A DNA stretch of 64,000 nt from NCBI GenBank assembly GCA_030765065.1, contig CM060984.1:2840325-2904324 (forward strand), in the 5' to 3' direction. Position 1 is the first letter of the stretch, and every line of letters begins with the position of its first letter. Both the position numbers and the translations under genes were made by a program. The notes under the pieces are model-generated. The model was given only the letters and a program-made list of their open reading frames with translations, was not told the DNA's origin and made no database searches. The stretch is from Deroplatys truncata. Lineage: Eukaryota > Arthropoda > Insecta > Mantodea > Mantidae. Positions 1-14,600 of the stretch are shown here, piece by piece.

Positions 1-1960
1 TTTATGGCTACTACCTCACGAGGGAGTAATTGCAAGGGACTATACTACAGGATATATAGTTGAGATAGACCCTGCGACCCATGGGGAATATTTTATGTCT
101 ACCACTTCACGAGAAAGGAACCACAGAGGACTATAAAATAGGATATATAGTTGAGAGGGACTCTGCGAACAATAGAGAATATTTTATTGCTACGACCCCA
201 CAAGAGGGTAACCACAAGGGACTATAGTATTGAGTATATAGTGGAAGGAAACTGTGCGACATATGGGGGACATTTTGTGACTACGTTCCTACGAGAGAGG
301 AACCACAAAGGACTATAGTATTGAGTATATAGTGTAGAGAAACTCTGCGACATATGGGGGATATTTCGTGACTATTTTTCAACGACAGAGGAACCACAAG
401 GGACTATAGTATTGAGTATATAGTGTAGAGAAACTCTCCGACATATGGGGGACATTTTGTGACTACTTTCCTACGAGAGAGGAACCTCAAAGGACTATAG
501 TATTGAGCATATAGTGTAGAGAAACTCTGCGACATATGGGGGATATTTTGTGACTACTTTCCTACGAGAGAGGAACCTCAAAGGATTATAGTATAGAGTA
601 TATGGTGTAGAGAAACTCTGCGACATATGGGGGACATTTTGTGACTACTTTCCTACGAGAGAGGAACCTCGAAGTACTATAGTATTGAGTATATAGTGTA
701 GAGAAACTCTGCGACATATGGGGGAAATTTTTGAATAGTTTTCAACGAGAGAGTAACCACCAGGGACTATAGTATTGGGTATATAGTGGAAGGAAACTGT
801 GCGACATATGGGGGATATTTTGTGACTACCTTCCTACGAGAGAGGAACCTCAAAGGATTATAGTATAGAGTATATAGCTGACAGGGACTCTGCGAAATAT
901 GCGGGATATTTTATGGCGACTATCCCAAGAGAGAGGAACCACAAGAGACTACTGTATAGAATATATAGCTGAAAAAGTTCTCTGCGAACAATGGGGATAT
1001 TTTTTGACTACTATCTCACGAGAGAGGAACCACAAGCGACTATAGTATAGGATACATTTTTGAAAAAGTTCTCTGCGAACAATGGGTATATTTTATGACT
1101 ACTATCTCAGGAGAGAGGAACCACAAGGGACTATAGTATAGGATATATAGTTGACAGAGACTCTGCGACCTATGGAGAATATTTTATGGCTACGACCACA
1201 CGAGAGCGGAACTATAGGGGACTATTGTATAGGATATATAGTTGAGAGAGACTCTGCGAGCTATGAGGAATATTTTATGGCTATGACCCCACGAGAGAGG
1301 AAACAGAAAGGACTTTATTATAGGTTATATAGTTGAGAGAGACTCTGCAATATATGGGGGACATTTTATGGCTTGACCTAACGTGAGAGGAACCTGATGG
1401 GACTATTGTATAGGTTATATAATTGAGAGAGACTGTGCAACATATGGGGGATATTTTATGGCTACTACCTCACGTGAGAGGAACCGGAAAGGGACTATAG
1501 TTTAGGTTATATAATTGAGAGAGACTCTGTAATATATGGGAATATTTTATGTCTACTACCGCAAGTGAGAGGAACCGGAAGTGTCTATAGTATAGGTTAT
1601 ATGGTTGAGAGAGACTCTGCAATATATGGGAATATTTTATGTCTACTACCGCAAGTGAGAGGAACCGGAAGTGTCTATAGTTTAGGTTATATAATTGAGA
1701 GAGTGTCTGCAATATATGGGAATATTTTATGGCTACTACCGCAAGTGAGAGAAACCGGAAGTGTCTATAGTATAAGTTATATATTTGAGAGAGACTCTGC
1801 AATATATGGGGGATATTTTATGGCCACTACGTCACGTGAGAGAAACCAGAAGGGACTATAGTATAGGATATATTGTTGAGAGAGTCTCTGCAATATATGG
1901 GGGATATTTTATAGCTACTACCTCACGAGAGAGGAACCACAAGGGACTATATTATAGGTT
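1..1960. repeat. Diverged 91-bp satellite monomers, left part of array
   Basis: Tandem monomers of about 91 bp. Each carries the same landmarks in order: GGGACTATAG, an AT-rich TATATAG stretch, GACTCTGCGA, TATGGGG, ATATTTTATG, CTACTACCTCACGAGAG, GGAACCACAAGG. Two subfamilies are visible. About 200-870 has the form with TGTAGAGAAACTCT and CTACTTTCCTACGAG. About 1,330-1,900 has the form with AATTGAGAGAGA, GCAATATATGGG and GGAACCGGAAG. Neighbouring monomers differ at many positions, so this part is not recently homogenised. The first 150 bases match the monomers at about 19,469, 23,547 and 32,917, so the window opens inside a macro-repeat. No gene is supported. Confidence 0.95.
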
Positions 1961-4789
1961 ACATAGTTGACAGAGACTCTGCTACATATGGGGGATATTT
2001 TAGGACTACTACCTCACGAGAGAGGAACCACAAGGGACTATATTATAGGTTATATGGTTGACAGAGACTCTGCTACATATGGGGAATATTTTATGACTAC
2101 TACCTCACGAGAGAGGAACCACAAGGGACTATATTATAGGGTATATGGTTGACAGAGACTCTGCTACATATGGGGAATATTTTATGACTACTACCTCACG
2201 AGAGAGGAACCACAAGGGACTATATTATAGGTTATATGGTTGAGAGAGACTCTACTACATATGGGGAATATTTTATGACTACTACCACACGAGAGAGGAA
2301 CCACAAGGGACTATATTATAGGTTATATGGTTGACAGAGACTCTGCTACATATGGGGGATATTTTAGGACTACTACCTCACGAGAGAGGAACCACAAGGG
2401 ACTATATTATAGGTTATATGGTTGACAGAGACTATGCTACATATGGGGGATATTTTAGGACTACTACCTCACGAGAGAGGAACCACAAGGGACTATATTA
2501 TAGGTTATATGGTTGACAGAGACTCTGCTACATATGGGGGATATTTTAGGACTACTACCTCACGAGAGAGGAACCACAAGGGACTATATTATAGGTTATA
2601 TGGTTGACAGAGACTCTGCTACATATGGGGGATATTTTAGGACTACTACCTCACGAGAGAGGAACCACAAGGGACTATATTATAGGTTATATGGTTGACA
2701 GAGACTCTGCTACATATGGGGGATATTTTAGGACTACTACTTCACGAGAGAGGAACCACAAGGGACTATATTATAGGTTATATGGTTGACAGAGACTCTG
2801 CTACATATGGGGAATATTTTATGACTACTACCTCACGAGAGAGGAACCACAAGGGACTATATTATAGGTTATATGGTTGACAGAGACTCTGCTACATATG
2901 GGGAATATTTTATGACTACTACCTCACGAGAGAGGAACCACAAGGGACTATATTATAGATTACATAGTTGACAGAGACTCTGCTACATATGGGGGATATT
3001 TTAGGACTACTACCTCACGAGAGAGGAACCACAAGGGACTATATTATAGGTTACATAGTTGACAGAGACTCTGCTACATATGGGGGATATTTTAGGACTA
3101 CTACCTCACGAGAAAGGAACCACAAGGGACTATATTATAGGTTACATAGTTGACAGAGACTCTGCTACATATGGGGGATATTTTAGGACTACTACCTCAC
3201 GAGAGAGGAACCACAAGGGACTATATTATAGGTTACATAGTTGACAGAGACTCTGCTACATATGGGGGATATTTTAGGACTACTACCTCACGAGAGAGGA
3301 ACCACAAGGGACTATATTATAGGTTATATGGTTGAGAGAGACTCTGCTACATATGGGGAATATTTTATGACTACTACCACACGAGAGAGGAACCACAAGG
3401 GACTATATTATAGGTTACATGGTTGAGAGAGACTCTGCTACATATGGGGAATATTTTATGACTACTACCTCACGAGAGAGGAACCACAAGGGACTATATT
3501 ATAGGTTATATGGTTGAGAGAGACTCTGCTACATATGGGGAATATTTTATGACTACTACCACACGAGAGAGGAACCACAAGGGACTATATTATACGTTAC
3601 ATGGTTGAGAGAGACTCTGCTACATATGGGGAATATTTTATGACTACTACCACACGAGAGAGGAACCACAAGGGACTATATTATAGGTTATATGGTTGAG
3701 AGAGACTCTGCTACATATGGGGAATATTTTATGACTACTACCTCACGAGAGAGGAACCACAAGGGACTATATTATAGGTTACATAGTTGACAGAGACTCT
3801 GCTACATATGGGGGATATTTTAGGACTACTACCTCACGAGAGAGGAACCACAAGGGACTATATTATAGGTTACATAGTTGACAGAGACTCTGCTTCATAT
3901 GGGGGATATTTTAGGACTACTACCTCACGAGAGAGGAACCACAAGGGACTATATTATAGGTTACATAGTTGACAGAGACTCTGCTACATATGGGGGATAT
4001 TTTAGGACTACTACCTCACGAGAGAGGAACCACAAGGGACTATATTATAGGTTACATAGTTGACAGAGACTCTGCTACATATGGGGGATATTTTAGGACT
4101 ACTACCTCACGAGAGAGGAACCACAAGGGACTATATTATAGGTTATATGGTTGACAGAGACTCTGCTATATATGGGGGATATTTTAGGACTACTACCTCA
4201 CGAGAGAGGAACCACAAGGGACTATATTATAGGTTATATGGTTGACAGAGACTCTGCTACATATGGGGGATATTTTATGGCTACTACCTCACGAGAGAGG
4301 AACCACAAGGGACTATGTTATAGTATATATAGTTAAGGTAGACTCTGCTACATATGGGGAATATTTTATGGCTACTACCACACGAGAGAGGAACCACAAG
4401 GGACTATGTTATAGTATATATAGTTAAGGTAGACTCTGCTACATATGGGGAATATTTTATGGCTACTACCTCACGAGAGAGGAACCACAAGGGACTATAT
4501 TATAGGTTATATGGTTGAGAGAGACTCTGCTACATATGGGGAATATTTTATGGCTACTACCTCACGAGAGAGGAACCACAAGGGACTATGTTATAGTATA
4601 TATAGTTAAGGTAGACTCTGCTACATATGGGGAATATTTTATGGCTACTACCACACGAGAGAGGAACCACAAGGGACTATGTTATAGTATATATAGTTAA
4701 GGTAGACTCTGCTACATATGGGGAATATTTTATGACTACTACCTCACGAGAGAGGAACCACAAGGGACTATATTATAGGCTATATGGTT

Positions 4790-7095
4790 GACAGAGACTC
4801 TGCTACATATGGGGAATATTTTATGACTACTACCTCACGAGAGAGGAACCACAAGGGACTATATTATAGGTTATATGGTTGACAGAGACTCTGCTACATA
4901 TGGGGGATATTTTATGTCTACTACCTCACGAGAGAGGAACCACAAGGGACTATATTATAGGTTATATGGTTGAGAGAGACTCTGCTACATATGGGGAATG
5001 TTTTATGACTACTACCACACGAGAGAGGAACCAGAAGGGACTATGTTATAGTATATATAGTTAAGGTAGACTCTGCTACATATGGGGAATATTTTATGGC
5101 TACTACCACACGAGAGAGGAACCACAAGGGACTATATTATAGGTTATATGGTTGACAGAGACTCTGCTACATATGGGGGATATTTTATGACTACTACCTC
5201 ACGAGAGAGGAACCACAAGGGACTATATTATAGGTTATATGGTTGACAGAGACTCTGCTACATATGGGGAATATTTTATGACTACTACCTCACGAGAGAA
5301 GAACCACAAGGGACTATGTTATAGTATATATAGTTAAGGTAGACTCTGCTACATATGGGGAATATTTTATGGCTACTACCACACGAGAGAGGAACCACAA
5401 GGGACTATATTATAGGTTATATGGTTGAGAGAGACTCTGCTACATATGGGGAATATTTTATGACTACTACCACACGAGAGAGGAACCACAAGGGACTATA
5501 TTATAGTATATATAGTTAAGGTAGACTCTGCTACATATGGGGAATATTTTGTGGCTACTACCTCACGAGAGAGGAACCACAAGGGACTATGTTATAGTAT
5601 ATATAGTTAAGGTAGACTCTGCTACATATGGGGAATATTTTGTGGCTACTACCTCACGAGAGAGGAACCACAAGGGACTATGTTATAGTATATATAGTTA
5701 AGGTAGACTCTGCTACATATGGGGAATATTTTGTGGCTACTACCTCACGAGAGAGGAACCACAAGGGACTATGTTATAGTATATATAGTTAAGGTAGACT
5801 CTGCTACATATGGGGAATATTTTGTGGCTACTACCTCACGAGAGAGGAACCACAAGGGACTATGTTATAGTATATATAGTTAAGGTAGACTCTGCTACAT
5901 ATGGGGAATATTTTGTGGCTACTACCTCACGAGAGAGGAACCACAAGGGACTATGTTATAGTATATATAGTTAAGGTAGACTCTGCTACATATGGGGAAT
6001 ATTTTGTGGCTACTACCTCACGAGAGAGGAACCACAAGGGACTATGTTATAGTATATATAGTTAAGGTAGACTCTGCTACATATGGGGAATATTTTGTGG
6101 CTACTACCTCACGAGAGAGGAACCACAAGGGACTATGTTATAGTATATATAGTTAAGGTAGACTCTGCTACATATGGGGAATATTTTGTGGCTACTACCT
6201 CACGAGAGAGGAACCACAAGGGACTATGTTATAGTATATATAGTTAAGGTAGACTCTGCTACATATGGGGAATATTTTGTGGCTACTACCTCACGAGAGA
6301 GGAACCACAAGGGACTATGTTATAGTATATATAGTTAAGGTAGACTCTGCTACATATGGGGAATATTTTATGACTACTACCTCACGAGAGAGGAACCACA
6401 AGGGACTATGTTATAGTATATATAGTTAAGGTAGACTCTGCTACATATGGGGAATATTTTGTGGCTACTACCTCACGAGAGAGGAACCACAAGGGACTAT
6501 GTTATAGTATATATAGTTAAGGTAGACTCTGCTACATATGGGGAATATTTTGTGGCTACTACCTCACGAGAGAGGAACCACAAGGGACTATGTTATAGTA
6601 TATATAGTTAAGGTAGACTCTGCTACATATGGGGAATATTTTGTGGCTACTACCTCACGAGAGAGGAACCACAAGGGACTATGTTATAGTATATATAGTT
6701 AAGGTAGACTCTGCTACATATGGGGAATATTTTATGACTACTACCTCACGAGAGAGGAACCACAAGGGACTATATTATAGGTTATATGGTTGAGAGAGAC
6801 TCTGCTACATATGGGGAATATTTTATGACTACTACCTCACGAGAGAGGAACCACAAGGGACTATGTTATAGTATATATAGTTAAGGTAGACTCTGCTACA
6901 TATGGGGAATATTTTATGACTACTACCTCACGAGAGAGGAACCACAAGGGACTATGTTATAGTATATATAGTTAAGGTAGACTCTGCTACATATGGGGAA
7001 TATTTTGTGGCTACTACCTCACGAGAGAGGAACCACAAGGGACTATGTTATAGTATATATAGTTAAGGTAGACTCTGCTACATATGGGGAATATT
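4790..7095. repeat. Earlier partial copy of the same variant order (46/45-monomer offset)
   Basis: The order of variants here matches 8,976-11,190 at an offset of 4,186 bp (46 monomers). The offset drops to 4,095 bp (45 monomers) after about 6,500, so one monomer was gained or lost inside a run of GTGGCT monomers. Matching markers include the GTCTACTACC monomer at 4,916 and 9,102 and the first GTGGCT monomer at about 5,550 and 9,736. This is an older duplication that partly overlaps the 5,278-bp duplication. Confidence 0.75.
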
Positions 7096-10000
7096 TTATG
7101 ACTACTACCTCACGAGAGAGGAACCAGAAGGGACTATGTTATAGTATATATAGTTAAGGTAGACTCTGCTACATATGGGGAATATTTTGTGGCTACTACC
7201 TCACGAGAGAGGAACCACAAGGGACTATGTTATAGTATATATAGTTAAGGTAGACTCTGCTACATATGGGGAATATTTTGTGGCTACTACCTCACGAGAG
7301 AGGAACCACAAGGGACTATGTTATAGTATATATAGTTAAGGTAGACTCTGCTACATATGGGGAATATTTTATGACTACTACCTCACGAGAGAGGAACCAC
7401 AAGGGACTATGTTATAGTATATATAGTTAAGGTAGACTCTGCTACATATGGGGAATATTTTATGACTACTACCACACGAGAGAGGAACCACAAGGGACTA
7501 TATTATAGTATATATAGTTAAGGTAGACTCTGCTACATATGGGGAATATTTTATGACTACTACCTCACGAGAGAGGAACCACAAGGGACTATGTTATAGT
7601 ATATATAGTTAAGGTAGACTCTGCTACATATGGGGAATATTTTGTGGCTACTACCTCACGAGAGAGGAACCACAAGGGACTATGTTATAGTATATATAGT
7701 TAAGGTAGACTCTGCTACATATGGGGAATATTTTGTGGCTACTACCTCACGAGAGAGGAACCACAAGGGACTATGTTATAGTATATATAGTTAAGGTAGA
7801 CTCTGCTACATATGGGGAATATTTTATGACTACTACCTCACGAGAGAGGAACCACAAGGGACTATGTTATAGTATATATAGTTAAGGTAGACTCTGCTAC
7901 ATATGGGGAATATTTTATGACTACTACCACACGAGAGAGGAACCACAAGGGACTATATTATAGTATATATAGTTAAGGTAGACTCTGCTACATATGGGGA
8001 ATATTTTATGACTACTACCTCACGAGAGAGGAACCACAAGGGACTATGTTATAGTATATATAGTTAAGGTAGACTCTGCTACATATGGGGAATATTTTAT
8101 GACTACTACCTCACGAGAGAGGAACCACAAGGGACTATGTTATAGTATATATAGTTAAGGTAGACTCTGCTACATATGGGGAATATTTTATGACTACTAC
8201 CTCACGAGAGAGGAACCACAAGGGACTATATTATAGGTTATATGGTTGAGAGAGACTCTGCTACATATGGGGAATATTTTATGACTACTACCTCACGAGA
8301 GAGGAACCACAAGGGACTATATTATAGGTTATATGGTTGAGAGAGACTCTGCTACATATGGGGAATATTTTATGACTACTACCTCACGAGAGAGGAACCA
8401 CAAGGGACTATGTTATAGTATATATAGTTAAGGTAGACTCTGCTACATATGGGGAATATTTTATGACTACTACCTCACGAGAGAGGAACCACAAGGGACT
8501 ATATTATAGGTTATATGGTTGAGAGAGACTCTGCTACATATGGGGAATATTTTATGACTACTACCTCACGAGAGAGGAACCACAAGGGACTATATTATAG
8601 GTTATATGGTTGAGAGAGACTCTGCTACATATGGGGAATATTTTATGACTACTACCTCACGAGAGAGGAACCACAAGGGACTATATTATAGGTTATATGG
8701 TTGACAGAGACTCTGCTACATATGGGGGATATTTTATGACTACTACCTCACGAGAGAGGAACCACAAGGGACTATATTATAGGTTATATGGTTGACAGAG
8801 ACTCTGCTACATATGGGGAATATTTTATGACTACTACCTCACGAGAGAGGAACCACAAGGGACTATATTATAGGTTATATGGTTGACAGAGACTCTGCTA
8901 TATATGGGGGATATTTTATGACTACTACCTCACGAGAGAGGAACCACAAGGGACTATATTATAGGTTATATGGTTGACAGAGACTCTGCTACATATGGGG
9001 AATATTTTATGACTACTACCTCACGAGAGAGGAACCACAAGGGACTATATTATAGGTTATATGGTTGACAGAGACTCTGCTACATATGGGGGATATTTTA
9101 TGTCTACTACCTCACGAGAGAGGAACCACAAGGGACTATATTATAGGTTATATGGTTGAGAGAGACTCTGCTACATATGGGGAATATTTTATGACTACTA
9201 CCACACGAGAGAGGAACCAGAAGGGACTATGTTATAGTATATATACTTAAGGTAGACTCTGCTACATATGGGGAATATTTTATGGCTACTACCACACGAG
9301 AGAGGAACCACAAGGGACTATATTATAGGTTATATGGTTGACAGAGACTCTGCTACATATGGGGGATATTTTATGACTACTACCTCACGAGAGAGGAACC
9401 ACAAGGGACTATATTATAGGTTATATGGTTGACAGAGACTCTGCTACATATGGGGAATACTTTATGACTACTACCTCACGAGAGAGGAACCACAAGGGAC
9501 TATGTTATAGTATATATAGTTAAGGTAGACTCTGCTACATATGGGGAATATTTTATGGCTACTACCACACGAGAGAGGAACCACAAGGGACTATATTATA
9601 GGTTATATGGTTGAGAGAGACTCTGCTACATATGGGGAATATTTTATGACTACTACCACACGAGAGAGGAACCACAAGGGACTATATTATAGTATATATA
9701 GTTAAGGTAGACTCTGCTACATATGGGGAATATTTTGTGGCTACTACCTCACGAGAGAGGAACCACAAGGGACTATGTTATAGTATATATAGTTAAGGTA
9801 GACTCTGCTACATATGGGGAATATTTTGTGGCTACTACCTCACGAGAGAGGAACCACAAGGGACTATGTTATAGTATATATAGTTAAGGTAGACTCTGCT
9901 ACATATGGGGAATATTTTGTGGCTACTACCTCACGAGAGAGGAACCACAAGGGACTATGTTATAGTATATATAGTTAAGGTAGACTCTGCTACATATGGG

Positions 10001-11609
10001 GAATATTTTGTGGCTACTACCTCACGAGAGAGGAACCACAAGGGACTATGTTATAGTATATATAGTTAAGGTAGACTCTGCTACATATGGGGAATATTTT
10101 GTGGCTACTACCTCACGAGAGAGGAACCACAAGGGACTATGTTATAGTATATATAGTTAAGGTAGACTCTGCTACATATGGGGAATATTTTGTGGCTACT
10201 ACCTCACGAGAGAGGAACCACAAGGGACTATGTTATAGTATATATAGTTAAGGTAGACTCTGCTACATATGGGGAATATTTTGTGGCTACTACCTCACGA
10301 GAGAGGAACCACAAGGGACTATGTTATAGTATATATAGTTAAGGTAGACTCTGCTACATATGGGGAATATTTTGTGGCTACTACCTCACGAGAGAGGAAC
10401 CACAAGGGACTATGTTATAGTATATATAGTTAAGGTAGACTCTGCTACATATGGGGAATATTTTGTGGCTACTACCTCACGAGAGAGGAACCACAAGGGA
10501 CTATGTTATAGTATATATAGTTAAGGTAGACTCTGCTACATATGGGGAATATTTTATGACTACTACCTCACGAGAGAGGAACCACAAGGGACTATGTTAT
10601 AGTATATATAGTTAAGGTAGACTCTGCTACATATGGGGAATATTTTGTGGCTACTACCTCACGAGAGAGGAACCACAAGGGACTATGTTATAGTATATAT
10701 AGTTAAGGTAGACTCTGCTACATATGGGGAATATTTTGTGGCTACTACCTCACGAGAGAGGAACCACAAGGGACTATGTTATAGTATATATAGTTAAGGT
10801 AGACTCTGCTACATATGGGGAATATTTTATGACTACTACCTCACGAGAGAGGAACCACAAGGGACTATATTATAGGTTATATGGTTGAGAGAGACTCTGC
10901 TACATATGGGGAATATTTTATGACTACTACCTCACGAGAGAGGAACCACAAGGGACTATGTTATAGTATATATAGTTAAGGTAGACTCTGCTACATATGG
11001 GGAATATTTTATGACTACTACCTCACGAGAGAGGAACCACAAGGGACTATGTTATAGTATATATAGTTAAGGTAGACTCTGCTACATATGGGGAATATTT
11101 TGTGGCTACTACCTCACGAGAGAGGAACCACAAGGGACTATGTTATAGTATATATAGTTAAGGTAGACTCTGCTACATGTGGGGAATATTTTATGACTAC
11201 TACCTCACGAGAGAGGAACCACAAGGGACTATATTATAGGTTATATGGTTGAGAGAGACTCTGCTACATATGGAGAATATTTTATGGCTACTACCTCACG
11301 AGAGAGGAACCAGAAGGGACTATGTTATAGTATATATAGTTAAGGTAGACTCTGCTACATATGGGGAATATTTTGTGGCTACTACCTCACGAGAGAGGAA
11401 CCACAAGGGACTATGTTATAGTATATATAGTTAAGGTAGACTCTGCTACATATGGGGAATATTTTGTGGCTACTACCTCACGAGAGAGGAACCACAAGGG
11501 ACTATGTTATAGTATATATAGTTAAGGTAGACTCTGCTACATATGGGGAATATTTTATGACTACTACCTCACGAGAGAGGAACCACAAGGGACTATGTTA
11601 TAGTATATA
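6330..11609. repeat. Copy A of a 5,278-bp (58-monomer) tandem duplication
   Basis: The pattern of rare monomer variants here recurs exactly 5,278 bp downstream. Checked examples: GGAACCAGAAGG at about 7,120 and 12,400; CTGCTATATATGG at about 8,897 and 14,175; GGGGAATACTTT at about 9,453 and 14,731; CTACATGTGG at about 11,174 and 16,452; TATGGAGAATAT at about 11,270 and 16,548. The left limit lies between 6,279, where this copy reads GTGGCT and the partner ATGACT, and 6,370, where they agree again. 5,278 is 58 x 91, so register is kept. Confidence 0.88.
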
Positions 11610-14600
11610 TAGTTAAGGTAGACTCTGCTACATATGGGGAATATTTTATGACTACTACCTCACGAGAGAGGAACCACAAGGGACTATGTTATAGTATATA
11701 TAGTTAAGGTAGACTCTGCTACATATGGGGAATATTTTGTGGCTACTACCTCACGAGAGAGGAACCACAAGGGACTATGTTATAGTATATATAGTTAAGG
11801 TAGACTCTGCTACATATGGGGAATATTTTGTGGCTACTACCTCACGAGAGAGGAACCACAAGGGACTATGTTATAGTATATATAGTTAAGGTAGACTCTG
11901 CTACATATGGGGAATATTTTGTGGCTACTACCTCACGAGAGAGGAACCACAAGGGACTATGTTATAGTATATATAGTTAAGGTAGACTCTGCTACATATG
12001 GGGAATATTTTATGACTACTACCTCACGAGAGAGGAACCACAAGGGACTATATTATAGGTTATATGGTTGAGAGAGACTCTGCTACATATGGGGAATATT
12101 TTATGACTACTACCTCACGAGAGAGGAACCACAAGGGACTATGTTATAGTATATATAGTTAAGGTAGACTCTGCTACATATGGGGAATATTTTATGACTA
12201 CTACCTCACGAGAGAGGAACCACAAGGGACTATGTTATAGTATATATAGTTAAGGTAGACTCTGCTACATATGGGGAATATTTTGTGGCTACTACCTCAC
12301 GAGAGAGGAACCACAAGGGACTATGTTATAGTATATATAGTTAAGGTAGACTCTGCTACATATGGGGAATATTTTATGACTACTACCTCACGAGAGAGGA
12401 ACCAGAAGGGACTATGTTATAGTATATATAGTTAAGGTAGACTCTGCTACATATGGGGAATATTTTGTGGCTACTACCTCACGAGAGAGGAACCACAAGG
12501 GACTATGTTATAGTATATATAGTTAAGGTAGACTCTGCTACATATGGGGAATATTTTGTGGCTACTACCTCACGAGAGAGGAACCACAAGGGACTATGTT
12601 ATAGTATATATAGTTAAGGTAGACTCTGCTACATATGGGGAATATTTTATGACTACTACCTCACGAGAGAGGAACCACAAGGGACTATGTTATAGTATAT
12701 ATAGTTAAGGTAGACTCTGCTACATATGGGGAATATTTTATGACTACTACCACACGAGAGAGGAACCACAAGGGACTATATTATAGTATATATAGTTAAG
12801 GTAGACTCTGCTACATATGGGGAATATTTTATGACTACTACCTCACGAGAGAGGAACCACAAGGGACTATGTTATAGTATATATAGTTAAGGTAGACTCT
12901 GCTACATATGGGGAATATTTTGTGGCTACTACCTCACGAGAGAGGAACCACAAGGGACTATGTTATAGTATATATAGTTAAGGTAGACTCTGCTACATAT
13001 GGGGAATATTTTGTGGCTACTACCTCACGAGAGAGGAACCACAAGGGACTATGTTATAGTATATATAGTTAAGGTAGACTCTGCTACATATGGGGAATAT
13101 TTTATGACTACTACCTCACGAGAGAGGAACCACAAGGGACTATGTTATAGTATATATAGTTAAGGTAGACTCTGCTACATATGGGGAATATTTTATGACT
13201 ACTACCACACGAGAGAGGAACCACAAGGGACTATATTATAGTATATATAGTTAAGGTAGACTCTGCTACATATGGGGAATATTTTATGACTACTACCTCA
13301 CGAGAGAGGAACCACAAGGGACTATGTTATAGTATATATAGTTAAGGTAGACTCTGCTACATATGGGGAATATTTTATGACTACTACCTCACGAGAGAGG
13401 AACCACAAGGGACTATGTTATAGTATATATAGTTAAGGTAGACTCTGCTACATATGGGGAATATTTTATGACTACTACCTCACGAGAGAGGAACCACAAG
13501 GGACTATATTATAGGTTATATGGTTGAGAGAGACTCTGCTACATATGGGGAATATTTTATGACTACTACCTCACGAGAGAGGAACCACAAGGGACTATAT
13601 TATAGGTTATATGGTTGAGAGAGACTCTGCTACATATGGGGAATATTTTATGACTACTACCTCACGAGAGAGGAACCACAAGGGACTATGTTATAGTATA
13701 TATAGTTAAGGTAGACTCTGCTACATATGGGGAATATTTTATGACTACTACCTCACGAGAGAGGAACCACAAGGGACTATATTATAGGTTATATGGTTGA
13801 GAGAGACTCTGCTACATATGGGGAATATTTTATGACTACTACCTCACGAGAGAGGAACCACAAGGGACTATATTATAGGTTATATGGTTGAGAGAGACTC
13901 TGCTACATATGGGGAATATTTTATGACTACTACCTCACGAGAGAGGAACCACAAGGGACTATATTATAGGTTATATGGTTGACAGAGACTCTGCTACATA
14001 TGGGGGATATTTTATGACTACTACCTCACGAGAGAGGAACCACAAGGGACTATATTATAGGTTATATGGTTGACAGAGACTCTGCTACATATGGGGAATA
14101 TTTTATGACTACTACCTCACGAGAGAGGAACCACAAGGGACTATATTATAGGTTATATGGTTGACAGAGACTCTGCTATATATGGGGGATATTTTATGAC
14201 TACTACCTCACGAGAGAGGAACCACAAGGGACTATATTATAGGTTATATGGTTGACAGAGACTCTGCTACATATGGGGAATATTTTATGACTACTACCTC
14301 ACGAGAGAGGAACCACAAGGGACTATATTATAGGTTATATGGTTGACAGAGACTCTGCTACATATGGGGGATATTTTATGTCTACTACCTCACGAGAGAG
14401 GAACCACAAGGGACTATATTATAGGTTATATGGTTGAGAGAGACTCTGCTACATATGGGGAATATTTTATGACTACTACCACACGAGAGAGGAACCAGAA
14501 GGGACTATGTTATAGTATATATACTTAAGGTAGACTCTGCTACATATGGGGAATATTTTATGGCTACTACCACACGAGAGAGGAACCACAAGGGACTATA

